Shown: piece after piece, positions 46,401-54,736 of the stretch | Position numbering within the stretch: the first letter of the stretch is position 1 | Layout of the letters: the number at the start of each line of letters is the position of its first letter | Assembly: GCF_000242455.2 (NCBI RefSeq) | Contig: NC_019892.1 | Location: 2,976,001-3,040,000, forward strand | Reading direction: 5' to 3' | DNA length: 64,000 nucleotides | Source: Singulisphaera acidiphila DSM 18658 | GTDB lineage: Bacteria > Planctomycetota > Planctomycetia > Isosphaerales > Isosphaeraceae | The notes under the pieces: model-generated | Told to the model about the DNA's origin: nothing | What the model saw: only the letters and a program-made list of their open reading frames with translations | Databases searched by the model: none | Position numbers and translations under genes: made by a program

Positions 46401-46417
46401 AGCCCTGGCGGGAATAA
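43406..46417 (+). CDS. Exported SGNH hydrolase - sialidase-like propeller - SGNH hydrolase fusion
   Basis: A 1003-residue exported protein with three visible domains. A signal peptide covers residues 1-23. The first SGNH/GDSL esterase domain (about 36-240) has GDS 43-45, NLGVGG, YGTND and DGYHP. A sialidase-like six-bladed propeller (about 245-625) has an Asp-box SKDLGRTW at 305-312. The second SGNH domain (about 635-835) has GDS 643-645, NAGISG, FGLND and DEIHP, again a complete set. Residues 850-1003 form a further alpha/beta region, possibly a third degenerate SGNH-like fold. The likely job is removal of acyl groups from a polysaccharide. It diverges from one cytochrome/DUF1501 operon and converges on the other. 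Confidence 0.88.
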   Translation: MIPTRRPTAGLAAWLFLLTIARAETPPAPPSQTAPALTVVTLGDSITKGVRDGVRPEETFAALAERALKAKGINVRVVNLGVGGERTDQALKRLDAIAEPRPQVVTVMYGTNDSYVDPGKDGPRIALGDFRKNLKAIVEGLLLRGIDPVLMTAPREAENAPLNGLGENRNLRLAPFMAACREVAKECRVPLVDHFARWTDAEAKGQSLKEWTTDGYHPNPIGHQDLANAIIPALLEELRPNTPRVPFTTRLDTVLEHDDGKFLWYHPRVTAIPRPDAPENPNVLMTLQKHLNVSDHYSGLSVMRSKDLGRTWTGPDAVAELDWVRAPGDVDVAVADVTPGWHPATGKVLAVGAQVRYSQKGEQLEDQHRSNQTAYAVFDPDSGRWTPWRRLEMPAGESFHLARSACAQFVVEPDGSVLLPFYIGRSAEVPYAVTMVRCGFDGDKLVYREQGNVLTLDVARGLYEPSLIRAGGRYFLTIRNDLKGYVTASDDGLHYRPVKAWTFDDGQELGSYNTQQHWLAHGGGLFLVYTRRGANNDHIIRHRAPLFLAQLDPIRLSVIRETERVVVPERGAELGNFGAAAINDRESWITVSEGLWDKSARERGAKGALFVARVFWEEPKSPVLKSTREALEGGKPVQVVCFGDSVTGVYYHTGGRRAYTDMLGIALRRTYPTVNIVMTNAGISGHTTRDALARIDRDVLRHKPTLVTVMFGLNDVARLPLEEYRKNLGEIVAQCQRAGVEVLLCTPNNVITTGDRPTPKLLMYCDVVREVGQRLNVPVCDVYAELEAQRERDGLAWRLGMSDEIHPNMDGHKRIAETISHAMTGKAVTLADVPLLTPFLPRTAARLKEGQPIRIIAMPPFDGQIRAALKAEAPDAKVEVTPWPMDGKTLSELEQDAKLRIRPATPDLVVIAVPRTAKPGARESFIHDYAWLMNWSLSFGLGGWDCVVVHPSVTAPDHSGENDPLIRQLVRAQDLPLIDRLPGDDRTADELLRDWFRRQPWRE

Positions 46418-46447
46418 TTCCGCTTCAATTATGTCATGCTAGGTAAA

Positions 46448-46516
46448 CACGACCCACCAGGTCTCACCTTCGGAACGAAGGGAACAATTACCTCGAGACA
46501 AGGATGGTGGGTCGTG
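46448..46516. repeat. nested inverted repeats between convergent genes
   Basis: Outer arms CACGACCCACCA (46448-46459) and TGGTGGGTCGTG (46505-46516) are perfect. Inside are GTCTC/GAGAC and a 6-bp hairpin CCTTCG-GAA-CGAAGG at 46467-46481. It lies between the stops of the SGNH fusion and a DUF1501 gene, so it may act as a two-way terminator, though no T tract is present. Confidence 0.7.
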
Positions 46517-46540
46517 CTCACACTACAATTCAAGACACAA

Positions 46541-48025
46541 TCAAGCAAAAATCTCTTGAATCGGCTTGCCATGATCGACTTCGAGCCGTTTTCGGCCGGG
46601 GATTTCGAGTCGGCGCGAGTCGAGACCGAGGAGGTGGAGGACGGTGGCATGAACGTCGGTGACGTAATGCCGGTTCTCGACGGCGTGAAATCCGAGTTCA
46701 TCGGTCGCGCCGTGGACGAGGCCTCCTTGAATCCCACCGCCGGCCATCCAGATTGAGAAGCCATAGTTGTGGTGGTCGCGGCCGTCGGCCCCTTGCGCAC
46801 AAGGGGTGCGACCAAACTCGGTTGCCCAGACCACCACCGTGTCTTCGAGCAGGCCGCGTTGCTTGAGGTCGGTGATCAGGCCGGCGATGGGCTTGTCGAC
46901 CTGGGCGCAAAGTGCCGAGTGGTTGGCGACAAGGCCGGAGTGAGCGTCCCAGGACCCCGCCGCGCCATCGCCGTGGAAGACCTGAATGAAGCGGACGCCT
47001 CGCTCGGCCAGACGGCGGGCCGCCAGCATCTGCTGACCGAAGGGGCGGGTCACATCCTGGTCGAGTCCATAGAGTCGGCGCGTGGCCTCGTTTTCCTCCT
47101 GGAAGCGGAGGACTTCCGGGACGGCCGTCTGCATCCGGAAGGCCAGTTCGTACGACTTGATCCGGGCGCGAAGCTTGGAATCGGCAGGGTACTCGAGTGC
47201 GGAGATGCGGTTGAGTCGCCCGAGTAGTTCGGCCTTCATCGCCGCCTCGTTCGATCCGAGCGGCATACCCGGCCGGGCGAAGGGCAGGGGGTCGTCAGGG
47301 TCGATTTTGAGAGTCACACCCGAGTTCTCGGGGCCGAGGTAGTTGGCGTCGGTCGCCCCCAAGCACTGGTGCTCGAGGGCTGGCCCCATCGAGATGAACT
47401 GGGGAAGGTCATCGCTCAGAGCACCAAGACCGTAGTTGACCCACGAGCCGATCGTCGGATAACAGCCGTCGAGCAGGTGCCGCCCCGTGAAGAATTCCAT
47501 CTGGGCCCCGTGGTTGTTGTCGGTGGTATACATCGACCGGACCACGGCGATATCGTCCACACAACCACGGACGTGCGGCCACCAGTCACTGACCTCGATC
47601 CCGCTCTGGCCCCCTTTCTTGAACCCGATCTGAGTCGGATAAATCTTGACTTTCGTCTTGTCGATGATGTTGTTGGCCACCTGCTCGCGGACGTTCCTCA
47701 GGAACGGCGAGCCGAGGACTGTCTCCTTGTATGCAGTCTCGTTGATCGTCTTCCCCGCGTTCTTCGTCAACTCGGGCTTGTGGTCGAAGCTTTCGAGGTG
47801 GCTGACCCCTCCGCGCATCATCAGCCAGATGACCCGTTTGGCTCGAGGCGGAAAATGAGGCCGCCCGTCAGGCGGTGTCCACCCTTGAACGGGATCAGCG
47901 CGGACCACTCCATCGCGATGAAGCATCGCCCCGAGCGCCAGGCCGACAAACCCCATCCCGGCGTCCGCGAGGAAGCCTCGACGCGAAGGTCCAAAGCAGG
48001 CACACATTGCGTCTTGTTCGTCCAT
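46541..48025 (-). CDS. DUF1501 family exported protein (Tat substrate)
   Basis: A 494-residue DUF1501 protein. A twin-arginine signal (PSRRGFLADAGMGFVGLALG) lies near residues 13-32. Family blocks include VIWLMMRGGVSHLESFDHKP, AARRLAERGVRFIQVFHGDG and VVWATEFGRTPCAQGADGRDHHNYGFSIW. ATG 48025 is used, leaving 19 bases after the cytochrome gene stop; a start at 48067 would overlap that gene. It is the second gene of the operon with the DUF1549/DUF1553 protein at 48045-50933. It is similar in size to the partner at 39198 but clearly diverged in sequence. Confidence 0.93.
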   Translation of the reverse strand: MDEQDAMCACFGPSRRGFLADAGMGFVGLALGAMLHRDGVVRADPVQGWTPPDGRPHFPPRAKRVIWLMMRGGVSHLESFDHKPELTKNAGKTINETAYKETVLGSPFLRNVREQVANNIIDKTKVKIYPTQIGFKKGGQSGIEVSDWWPHVRGCVDDIAVVRSMYTTDNNHGAQMEFFTGRHLLDGCYPTIGSWVNYGLGALSDDLPQFISMGPALEHQCLGATDANYLGPENSGVTLKIDPDDPLPFARPGMPLGSNEAAMKAELLGRLNRISALEYPADSKLRARIKSYELAFRMQTAVPEVLRFQEENEATRRLYGLDQDVTRPFGQQMLAARRLAERGVRFIQVFHGDGAAGSWDAHSGLVANHSALCAQVDKPIAGLITDLKQRGLLEDTVVVWATEFGRTPCAQGADGRDHHNYGFSIWMAGGGIQGGLVHGATDELGFHAVENRHYVTDVHATVLHLLGLDSRRLEIPGRKRLEVDHGKPIQEIFA

Positions 48026-48044
48026 GCTGTCTGTCCGCCTCGAA

Positions 48045-50933
48045 TCATCGGATCGTGACAAAGTCATTATGGTTCAATAAGACATGGACCAGAGCCGCGC
48101 GTGCCCGACCTTCCGGTGAGGCGTTCGGCTTCGGCTCAGTTGCGAACGTCGCTACGAGTCGATCAAGGCCCGTTGCGCACTCGGTTCGCTCCGCAACGGT
48201 CGGGGACCGGCCCAGGAGCAGCTCGTACGCAGAGTCAATAAAGGCTCCCCGGGCCACAGGCTCCCCACCAACTTCACGGTCAATGGCCGAAGCAACGTCG
48301 CCCGCCCGTGTCAGGATCATCCCGCTGTTGCTCAAGGCGAGCGCCTGCTGGGGCACGATCGTCGCGGGACGGCGGTAGCATTCCGTCACGCTCGCGGCAT
48401 CAAAGACCGAGAGAAAGGGAATGTTCTCTCCGCTGGCATAGCGGTAGTAGAGCGTCCGGCGCGTGCCAGTCTCGGCCGAGGCAACGGGCAGGTCGGGACC
48501 ACCGATCTGGGGGTCGAGGTGGCCAGCAAGGAACAGGACGCTGTCTCGAACAACCTCTCCCTCCATCCGTTGAACGTTCATGCGCCAAACGAAATGGTTG
48601 TCGGGGTCGTTGGTAACGTTCGAGTCGCCGGAGTCCACACCGGCCGAGCGCATCCGGTAGGCTTGAGAATTGACGATCAACCGATGCAGGTGCTTGAGGC
48701 TCCAGCCGGATTCGATGAACTCGACGGCCAACCAATCGAGTAATGCGAGGTGGTCGGGCCGAGGCGTTCTCAAGCCAAAATCGTCGAGGGAACCCACCAG
48801 GGGCTCGCCAAAGTGACGGGCCCAGACGTGGTTGACCGCGACCCTTGCCGTCAGGGGGTTGCGACGGTCGACCAGCCAACGTGCCAGCGCGAGGCGTCGG
48901 CCCGTGCTGGTCTTCGCGTAGGGGGCGTTGCTCGGAGTATCGCGAAAGGTTGTCTTGGCGCGGGGAAATTCCCAAGGTCGCGAGGCGTATTCCGTCGTGA
49001 GTGGTGTGCTGAGGGATTTCTCCGCCTTGGCGAGTTGGGTTTCCGCACCGGTAAGTCGACTGCGCGCCTCGACGAGATCCGTAGCAGCCTTGGCGCGGGG
49101 GACCTTGTTGGGGTCTACCGCTGGAGCCGAAGCGGCAGGGAGGAGCCCTTCAAGGGTGCGTTGAGCTCGTGTCAGGTCTCTCGAAGCGATCAGGCGGTTG
49201 GTCTTGGCTTCGATCAGGGCGAGTTGGCGTTGGACTGATAACGCATCACGAGCAGCCCCCGCCCAGGTCTCGGAACCGCTCGCCTTGGCCCCCTGATCCT
49301 CAAACGCCTCGGCGCTCAGTACCGCCTTCAAAGCGGCCTGTCGCGCTTCGGCCAAGGCCAGAGTCGACGTTGCGACTTCAAGGTCGACCTGGGCATCGCG
49401 AGCGTCCCGGTCAGCGTTAGCAAGGGTCTCGACAACCAGGGCGGCCGCAGCCAACGCCGTCTTGAGCTCGGCCGGCTTGTCGGCAGCGGCATTGACTTGA
49501 CCTTCGGCCTGGCGATCGGCTTCGGTCGCGACAGCGCGAGCTTGGGCGGCAAGCTCGGCCCGCTTTCGAGCATCGACAACAGCGGAACCGGCTTGCACCA
49601 CTGCTTTTTGAGCGTCTTCGAGGGCCTCGCGAATGACGAACTCGCGTTTGTCGGGATTGGCGGCCCCGAGGGAGAGCGAAACGGGAACGACCTTGATCTC
49701 GCCCCCCAAGACGCTGGGAGTCGCCGGTTGGAGCGAGCGTGCCTTATCGGGGGCAGCCTCGTCGCCGCGAACGAACAGGTATGTAGGCGTTTCCAGGAAA
49801 TCGTCGAAAGCCCGCGGCAGGCCCGCCTTGGTGCGATCGGACTGACCCGGAACCCGGTCGATCCGGATATGGTGGGGCTCGATGAAAGCGCGCAGACGAT
49901 AATAGTCAGCCTGCGAAACGGGGTCGAACTTGTGGTCGTGGCAGCGGGCGCACTGGATCGTCACACCGAGGAAGGCGCGTGCGGTGTGTTCCACAGTGGA
50001 ATCGAGCCATGTATTCCGGTTGAAAATATTCCAGTTGCGCACGAGGAACCCGGTGGCTCGAAGGGTTGCCGGATCGTCGGGGGCGAGTTCATCACCGGCA
50101 AGCATCTCCGCAACCATCCGGTCGTAGCCCTTGTCCGCGTTGAGTGCGGCGACGATCCAATCACGCCATTGCCAGACGTGAGGGTGGCTGTAGCGAACCT
50201 CCTCACCGAGCCCGTACCAGTCGCTGTATCGCCAGACGTCCATCCAGTGCCGCCCCCACCGCTCGCCGTGGCGGGTGTCGGACAGAAGGCGGTCGACAAC
50301 GTGTCCTTCGGCGTTCGCCGATTGGTCGGCAAGAAAAGCGTGCCGTTCCGCACGGGTCGGTGGCAGGCCGATCAGGTCGAGGGTGACACGGCGGAGCCAG
50401 AGGTCGCGGGCGACCGGGGGACTCGGCCTCAGCCCTCGGGCCTGGTAGCCCGCATCGAGAAAGGCGTCGATCGGGTTGTTCGCCCACACCGGGTCCTTGG
50501 AACGGGGGACAACTGGACGAACTGGAGGCTGATAGGCCCAATGTTTGCGCGGGTCCTCCGGGATCGGCTCAGGCGGGGCCTTGGCCCCCTGATCGATCCA
50601 ACCACGGAGAGCCTCGACCTCGTTGGCGGTAAGCGGCACCCCCTCGCTCTCCGGCGGCATTCGCTCCGTGCTGTCCGCCCCAGTGATGCGCTCGAGGATC
50701 AAGCTCTCCGCGCTCTTACCCGGCTCGATGGCAGGCCCTCCATCACCCCCACGGCGGATGAATTCCGCCGTATCCAGGCGCAAGCCCGCCTTCTGTCGAA
50801 TCGCTCCATGACAGCTCGTACACCGCGCCGCCAGGATCGGCTTGACTTCGCGTACATAGTCCACCGGGCCTGCGGCCGTAGCGACTTGCCCCAGCCCCAG
50901 AATCAACCCGATCATCGTCAACCCGACCTGCAT
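48045..50933 (-). CDS. PSCyt1-DUF1549-coiled coil-DUF1553 exported cytochrome-like protein
   Basis: A 962-residue planctomycete cytochrome C-type protein. A signal peptide (QVGLTMIGLILGLGQVATAA) is followed by a PSCyt1 domain with haem motif CTSCH. DUF1549 (about 150-380) has ERWGRHWMDVWRYSDWYG and a second motif CARCHDHKFDP. A roughly 200-residue Ala/Glu/Arg-rich coiled coil is inserted at about 440-650, before DUF1553 (NHVWARHFGEPLV). ATG 50933 begins the signal peptide, with GGGGGCGG upstream; a longer frame extends to 51047. It heads the operon with the DUF1501 gene at 46541. A role in extracytoplasmic electron transfer is inferred. Confidence 0.93.
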   Translation of the reverse strand: MQVGLTMIGLILGLGQVATAAGPVDYVREVKPILAARCTSCHGAIRQKAGLRLDTAEFIRRGGDGGPAIEPGKSAESLILERITGADSTERMPPESEGVPLTANEVEALRGWIDQGAKAPPEPIPEDPRKHWAYQPPVRPVVPRSKDPVWANNPIDAFLDAGYQARGLRPSPPVARDLWLRRVTLDLIGLPPTRAERHAFLADQSANAEGHVVDRLLSDTRHGERWGRHWMDVWRYSDWYGLGEEVRYSHPHVWQWRDWIVAALNADKGYDRMVAEMLAGDELAPDDPATLRATGFLVRNWNIFNRNTWLDSTVEHTARAFLGVTIQCARCHDHKFDPVSQADYYRLRAFIEPHHIRIDRVPGQSDRTKAGLPRAFDDFLETPTYLFVRGDEAAPDKARSLQPATPSVLGGEIKVVPVSLSLGAANPDKREFVIREALEDAQKAVVQAGSAVVDARKRAELAAQARAVATEADRQAEGQVNAAADKPAELKTALAAAALVVETLANADRDARDAQVDLEVATSTLALAEARQAALKAVLSAEAFEDQGAKASGSETWAGAARDALSVQRQLALIEAKTNRLIASRDLTRAQRTLEGLLPAASAPAVDPNKVPRAKAATDLVEARSRLTGAETQLAKAEKSLSTPLTTEYASRPWEFPRAKTTFRDTPSNAPYAKTSTGRRLALARWLVDRRNPLTARVAVNHVWARHFGEPLVGSLDDFGLRTPRPDHLALLDWLAVEFIESGWSLKHLHRLIVNSQAYRMRSAGVDSGDSNVTNDPDNHFVWRMNVQRMEGEVVRDSVLFLAGHLDPQIGGPDLPVASAETGTRRTLYYRYASGENIPFLSVFDAASVTECYRRPATIVPQQALALSNSGMILTRAGDVASAIDREVGGEPVARGAFIDSAYELLLGRSPTVAERTECATGLDRLVATFATEPKPNASPEGRARAALVHVLLNHNDFVTIR

Positions 50934-51123
50934 CAAGCCGCCCCCTACGATCTGTACCTCGTCGCCACACGCTTGTGAAGAATCAATTTCCCGTCGGTTA
51001 GGCCCGGCCCGCTCTCCCGATTTCCCTCGCCACCTGAAAAGTCTCATTGGTGAGCCGCACCCAACCTATCAAATCACAAACAATCGCGCTCACTGATTCG
51101 GTAATTTACTGATTTGCTCATTC

Positions 51124-54100
51124 CTAATTCGCTGTGCCACCGGATAGTCGCCAATGCTCGTCGAATAACCCAGCCTGAATGATCTCATTGTTTCCAAGCC
51201 CCGGGGTTTTCTCGGCAAGCTTGACGACAGCCCAATCGCCCAGGCGAGGAAAGAGCAGGTAATTGAGGGTCGACAGTTCCTGCTCATGAAAAGTGTGGCC
51301 GCTATTGAGAACGACGTAACGATTCGGGGCAAGCGGGTTCGGGTGAATCAGCAACGGGGCGTGGTCAGCCGCAGTGTAAGTGGCGTTGCCAACAGTACAT
51401 TCGTCCTGTGTCCAGCGGATCGGAAGCTGCGGGAGCACCTTGCTAATCCAGAGGTTACTGCCGGGGTCACCGAAGAGGATGAGGTTCGCGCGGCGCAAGT
51501 CGTCCGGTGTGACCGCCGTATCGTCCTTAATCGGCAGTTCGCCACGGAAATACCGGTTCCACTCCGTAGCGAACTGTTTCAGGCTGGCGTCCGACCACGC
51601 TTGCACGGCTGAGTTCCAGGGCGTCCCCGTGCCACGAACGCAAAGGAATGGAGTTGTGAAAGCGTCATCGATTGGCCCCTGCAAGCCCGGCCGTTTACCG
51701 GTTAACTGGGAATCGTCGAGATCTCCACCGTCGACCCAGCGGCCATCTTGTTTCGCGATGACGATGGCACGATCGGCCTGGTTCCGTGTAATCGGAACCA
51801 ACTCGGATCCCACCCGAATCCGCGTCATATTGGCCTTCGCAACCGGTGGAAGAATCGCAAAACGCGTTACATTCGTCGGCTTCGCCACTTCGATCATTCC
51901 GTCGTCGAGGACTTTTGCCTCCAGCTCGGCCCGCGCATAGTGCTCAGCCATGCCGAGGATTTGCATCCAGTGGCAACGGCTATACTTCAAGGTCCAGGTG
52001 ACGAAGCGAAGGGAGTTTGGAACGTGGTTCAGCCCTTTGTCGGTGAACTCATGGATCCGCCGCATCTGCTCCCGATGAGTCACGGGGTCGATCACATGAC
52101 CCGTTCCCGGCGAAATCAGGTTGACCATCGTCAGGCCTTCCTTGGCCATCGCTCGGCCCATCATCTCGTGTGCCTGGAAGTTCTCGTCTTTCTCCCCCAT
52201 GCAGGCGATCGCCGGCACAATTCCGGCATTGGCGGCGTAGTCGACCGAGTCGAGCATGTGCAACCCCTTATCCTGATAGGAGGGTAGCTCGCCGACCTTC
52301 ACGAATCGGGGCACAGGGGTCAGGGAAAACTGACGCGTATCGACATAGCCGCAGTAAGGGCCAAGGGCGACGAACCGATCAGGGTGTTTGAGCCCGAGGT
52401 GCCATGTCCCTGACGCCCCCATCGACATCCCGCGGATCACGATCCGATCTCGGTCGATCGCGTAGTTCCGGCAGGCGGCCTCAATGGCCTCGAAGACGTC
52501 GGTCTCACCCGCCCAACGGTATCCGTTCTCGACACGCCCCAACGGGTGGAGTTCGAGAAAGTCCTGGTCGGGTGCATTGGTGCTGAGACTGTCAGCTTCG
52601 TCAAACCGTTTCATAAACCGAAGTTCACTCATGCCGGTCGGCAACGAGCTTCCATGAAGGACGACGTCAAGCCGGATCGGTTTCGCTCGGTCGTACTTCG
52701 CCGGGACGATCACCCCATAGGGTTGCACCGAGCCATCCACTGCGGAGATAAAGCCACGGACGACCGGGCCTTTCTTCTCAAGCCAGAACGGTTTCCCGTC
52801 TTCGATCGCTCGAAGACGGTCGTGGCAACGCTCCAATGCCTTTTTGAGTAACGCCAGGTCGGCCGGAGGAAGGTTCGACTCGTAGCGAAGGGCCCAGGTG
52901 ATCCCCTTGGCGAATACTTCGGCATCGGCGAGTTGGTCTTGCTTGCCCAGCTTGAGCGATCGCACGTTTTCGAGTCGTTCGCTCACTTCCTTGAGGCCTT
53001 GTTCGATCTCCTGCCGCTTGTCGACAACGGCTTGGATCGGTCGGACAGGCGCAATGATCCGCGACGCGTGCGGGCGTTCGTGGTAGACGATGTTCGTCGC
53101 TACGACCGCGTTGAGCGGGAAATCGAGCGTCAAGGGCTCACCCGTATTCGGGTTCGGCTCGTAGAACGGGGCACCGGTACTGGCCACGGTGATCCGGATC
53201 CGATGTCCGCGGTTAAAGACCTGGCTCGTCCACCCAACGTCAAACGCGACCTTGGCTACTTTGCCCGGTTCGAGGAAAACTTCGCGGTCGTAGCCATCTC
53301 GGTATCGGGCCCGACGAACGTAGTCCATCAGGAGGACGGAGCGACCGTCGGGGTAGACGTCGGAGACCCGGACGATGAAGTCGGTGTCTCGTGCGGAGGA
53401 AGACACATACAACTCCGCCTTCACTTTTCCTGTCCACTCGACCGGTTCGGGCAGGGGGTCCGTGGTGAAGGTCCGCACTTGCTCCTGCTTCTCGAACTCG
53501 CGCGCATCTTTCGCGCCGGGGAATCCACGAGCGGGGATCTCGTTCGGGTGGAGCGGGTCGGCCAGGAAGGTTGTGGACGATGTCGGTGTCTCGGGGGCCT
53601 TGGCGGTGAGTTTGCCCCCGGCTTGAAGGTAGAGCGATTCATCCTGCGTGGAAAGCGGCCAGTCGGAGGCTGTGCGCCACTCGTTGCCCGGAGCGCCCTC
53701 TTCCCCGACCGCCCCCATCGCGTAGTAGCGAACCGCAGGCTCACGCTCGACGCCGTTGTCGACCCCTTTGAGGTAGTGATCGAACCAGCGGATCATGTGG
53801 GTGTCCATCGCAAATTGGGCATCCTCAGGGAAGGTCAGCTCACCGACTTTGTTCGCCGACTTCGATCCGCCATGGAGCCAGGGTCCAATCAGAAGTTGCT
53901 GCGTCCCCCGGGACTTCGGCCCCCCTCGATGCTGCCGACCGATGAAGCTTTCCACCGAGCCAACGCACATAAAATCAAACCAGCTCCCGACGGTGAAACA
54001 GGGGACGTTCATCGCATCAAGGTGCCGGGTGCAATCCTCCTCGGCCCAGTAGGCGTCGTAGGTAGGGTGCGTGAACCACTCTTTGAGAAGGCGACGGTTG

Positions 54101-54693
54101 TCCTCGGGATTGCGGCAGACGGCGTCCATCGTTTTGAAGCGTTCCGGACGGGTTGCGCCACCGATCCGGTAACCTTCGTGGAACAGGCTCAGACCTGTAT
54201 CAATCATATACTGGCATTTCAGGTGTGGCGGGCGAGTGACGGCCAGGAAGTTTTGCGCGAAGCCGGCCTGCGAGCTACCGAACGTCCCCACTTTGCCCGT
54301 CGACCACGGCTGCTTGGCCAGCCATTCCACGGTGTCGTAACCATCGCGTTTCTCACCCCAGCCGAGGTCGCGATAGCCGACCCAGGTCCCTTCCGAGAGC
54401 TGGGATCCCCGGAAATTCTGGCCGACGACGACATAACCCGCCGCAGCCATGCGGGCGAAGTTCTTGCGGCCACCGCGCAGGTCGGCATACCGCTGCTCAT
54501 AGAGGACCGGCCAGGGGCCATCCCCCTTCGACGTGTAGATGTAGGTCGACAGCCGGACCCCGTCACGCATCGGCACCATCACGTGCGTTTCGGTAACCGT
54601 GCCCAGGTCGGTCTCAGGCGGGGGTTCCGCGGCTTCGACTCCGCCGATCGTCAGGGCAAGAATGATGGCGAACCGACAAGCAGGCTTAAGCAT
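51124..54693 (-). CDS. Fused CocE/NonD-type hydrolase and second alpha/beta hydrolase, exported
   Basis: An 1189-residue exported protein with two separate alpha/beta-hydrolase modules. A signal peptide (1-22) is followed by a CocE/X-Pro dipeptidyl-peptidase S15 module (about 30-560), with nucleophile Ser141 in GTFGSSQAG and a C-terminal jelly-roll part (FNRGHRIRITVASTGAPF). A connecting helical section (about 575-650) leads to a second, prolyl-oligopeptidase/esterase-like module (about 655-920), with Ser757 in GMSMGASG and a His in GTGHVIDP. The last 270 residues are a further domain. Such enzymes cleave esters, amides or proline peptides. It lies 43 bases after the ceramidase-like gene, probably in one operon. 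The substrate is unknown. Confidence 0.88.
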   Translation of the reverse strand: MLKPACRFAIILALTIGGVEAAEPPPETDLGTVTETHVMVPMRDGVRLSTYIYTSKGDGPWPVLYEQRYADLRGGRKNFARMAAAGYVVVGQNFRGSQLSEGTWVGYRDLGWGEKRDGYDTVEWLAKQPWSTGKVGTFGSSQAGFAQNFLAVTRPPHLKCQYMIDTGLSLFHEGYRIGGATRPERFKTMDAVCRNPEDNRRLLKEWFTHPTYDAYWAEEDCTRHLDAMNVPCFTVGSWFDFMCVGSVESFIGRQHRGGPKSRGTQQLLIGPWLHGGSKSANKVGELTFPEDAQFAMDTHMIRWFDHYLKGVDNGVEREPAVRYYAMGAVGEEGAPGNEWRTASDWPLSTQDESLYLQAGGKLTAKAPETPTSSTTFLADPLHPNEIPARGFPGAKDAREFEKQEQVRTFTTDPLPEPVEWTGKVKAELYVSSSARDTDFIVRVSDVYPDGRSVLLMDYVRRARYRDGYDREVFLEPGKVAKVAFDVGWTSQVFNRGHRIRITVASTGAPFYEPNPNTGEPLTLDFPLNAVVATNIVYHERPHASRIIAPVRPIQAVVDKRQEIEQGLKEVSERLENVRSLKLGKQDQLADAEVFAKGITWALRYESNLPPADLALLKKALERCHDRLRAIEDGKPFWLEKKGPVVRGFISAVDGSVQPYGVIVPAKYDRAKPIRLDVVLHGSSLPTGMSELRFMKRFDEADSLSTNAPDQDFLELHPLGRVENGYRWAGETDVFEAIEAACRNYAIDRDRIVIRGMSMGASGTWHLGLKHPDRFVALGPYCGYVDTRQFSLTPVPRFVKVGELPSYQDKGLHMLDSVDYAANAGIVPAIACMGEKDENFQAHEMMGRAMAKEGLTMVNLISPGTGHVIDPVTHREQMRRIHEFTDKGLNHVPNSLRFVTWTLKYSRCHWMQILGMAEHYARAELEAKVLDDGMIEVAKPTNVTRFAILPPVAKANMTRIRVGSELVPITRNQADRAIVIAKQDGRWVDGGDLDDSQLTGKRPGLQGPIDDAFTTPFLCVRGTGTPWNSAVQAWSDASLKQFATEWNRYFRGELPIKDDTAVTPDDLRRANLILFGDPGSNLWISKVLPQLPIRWTQDECTVGNATYTAADHAPLLIHPNPLAPNRYVVLNSGHTFHEQELSTLNYLLFPRLGDWAVVKLAEKTPGLGNNEIIQAGLFDEHWRLSGGTAN

Positions 54694-54736
54694 TCTATTG
54701 CACCTTAAATTCTCGGATTCGCCGCTTCCCGTTCCA

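Noticed and set aside
52933..54708. Plus-strand open frame of 591 codons opposite the double hydrolase
   Set aside because: The minus strand encodes two catalytic motifs and a signal peptide; the plus frame has no recognisable domain.
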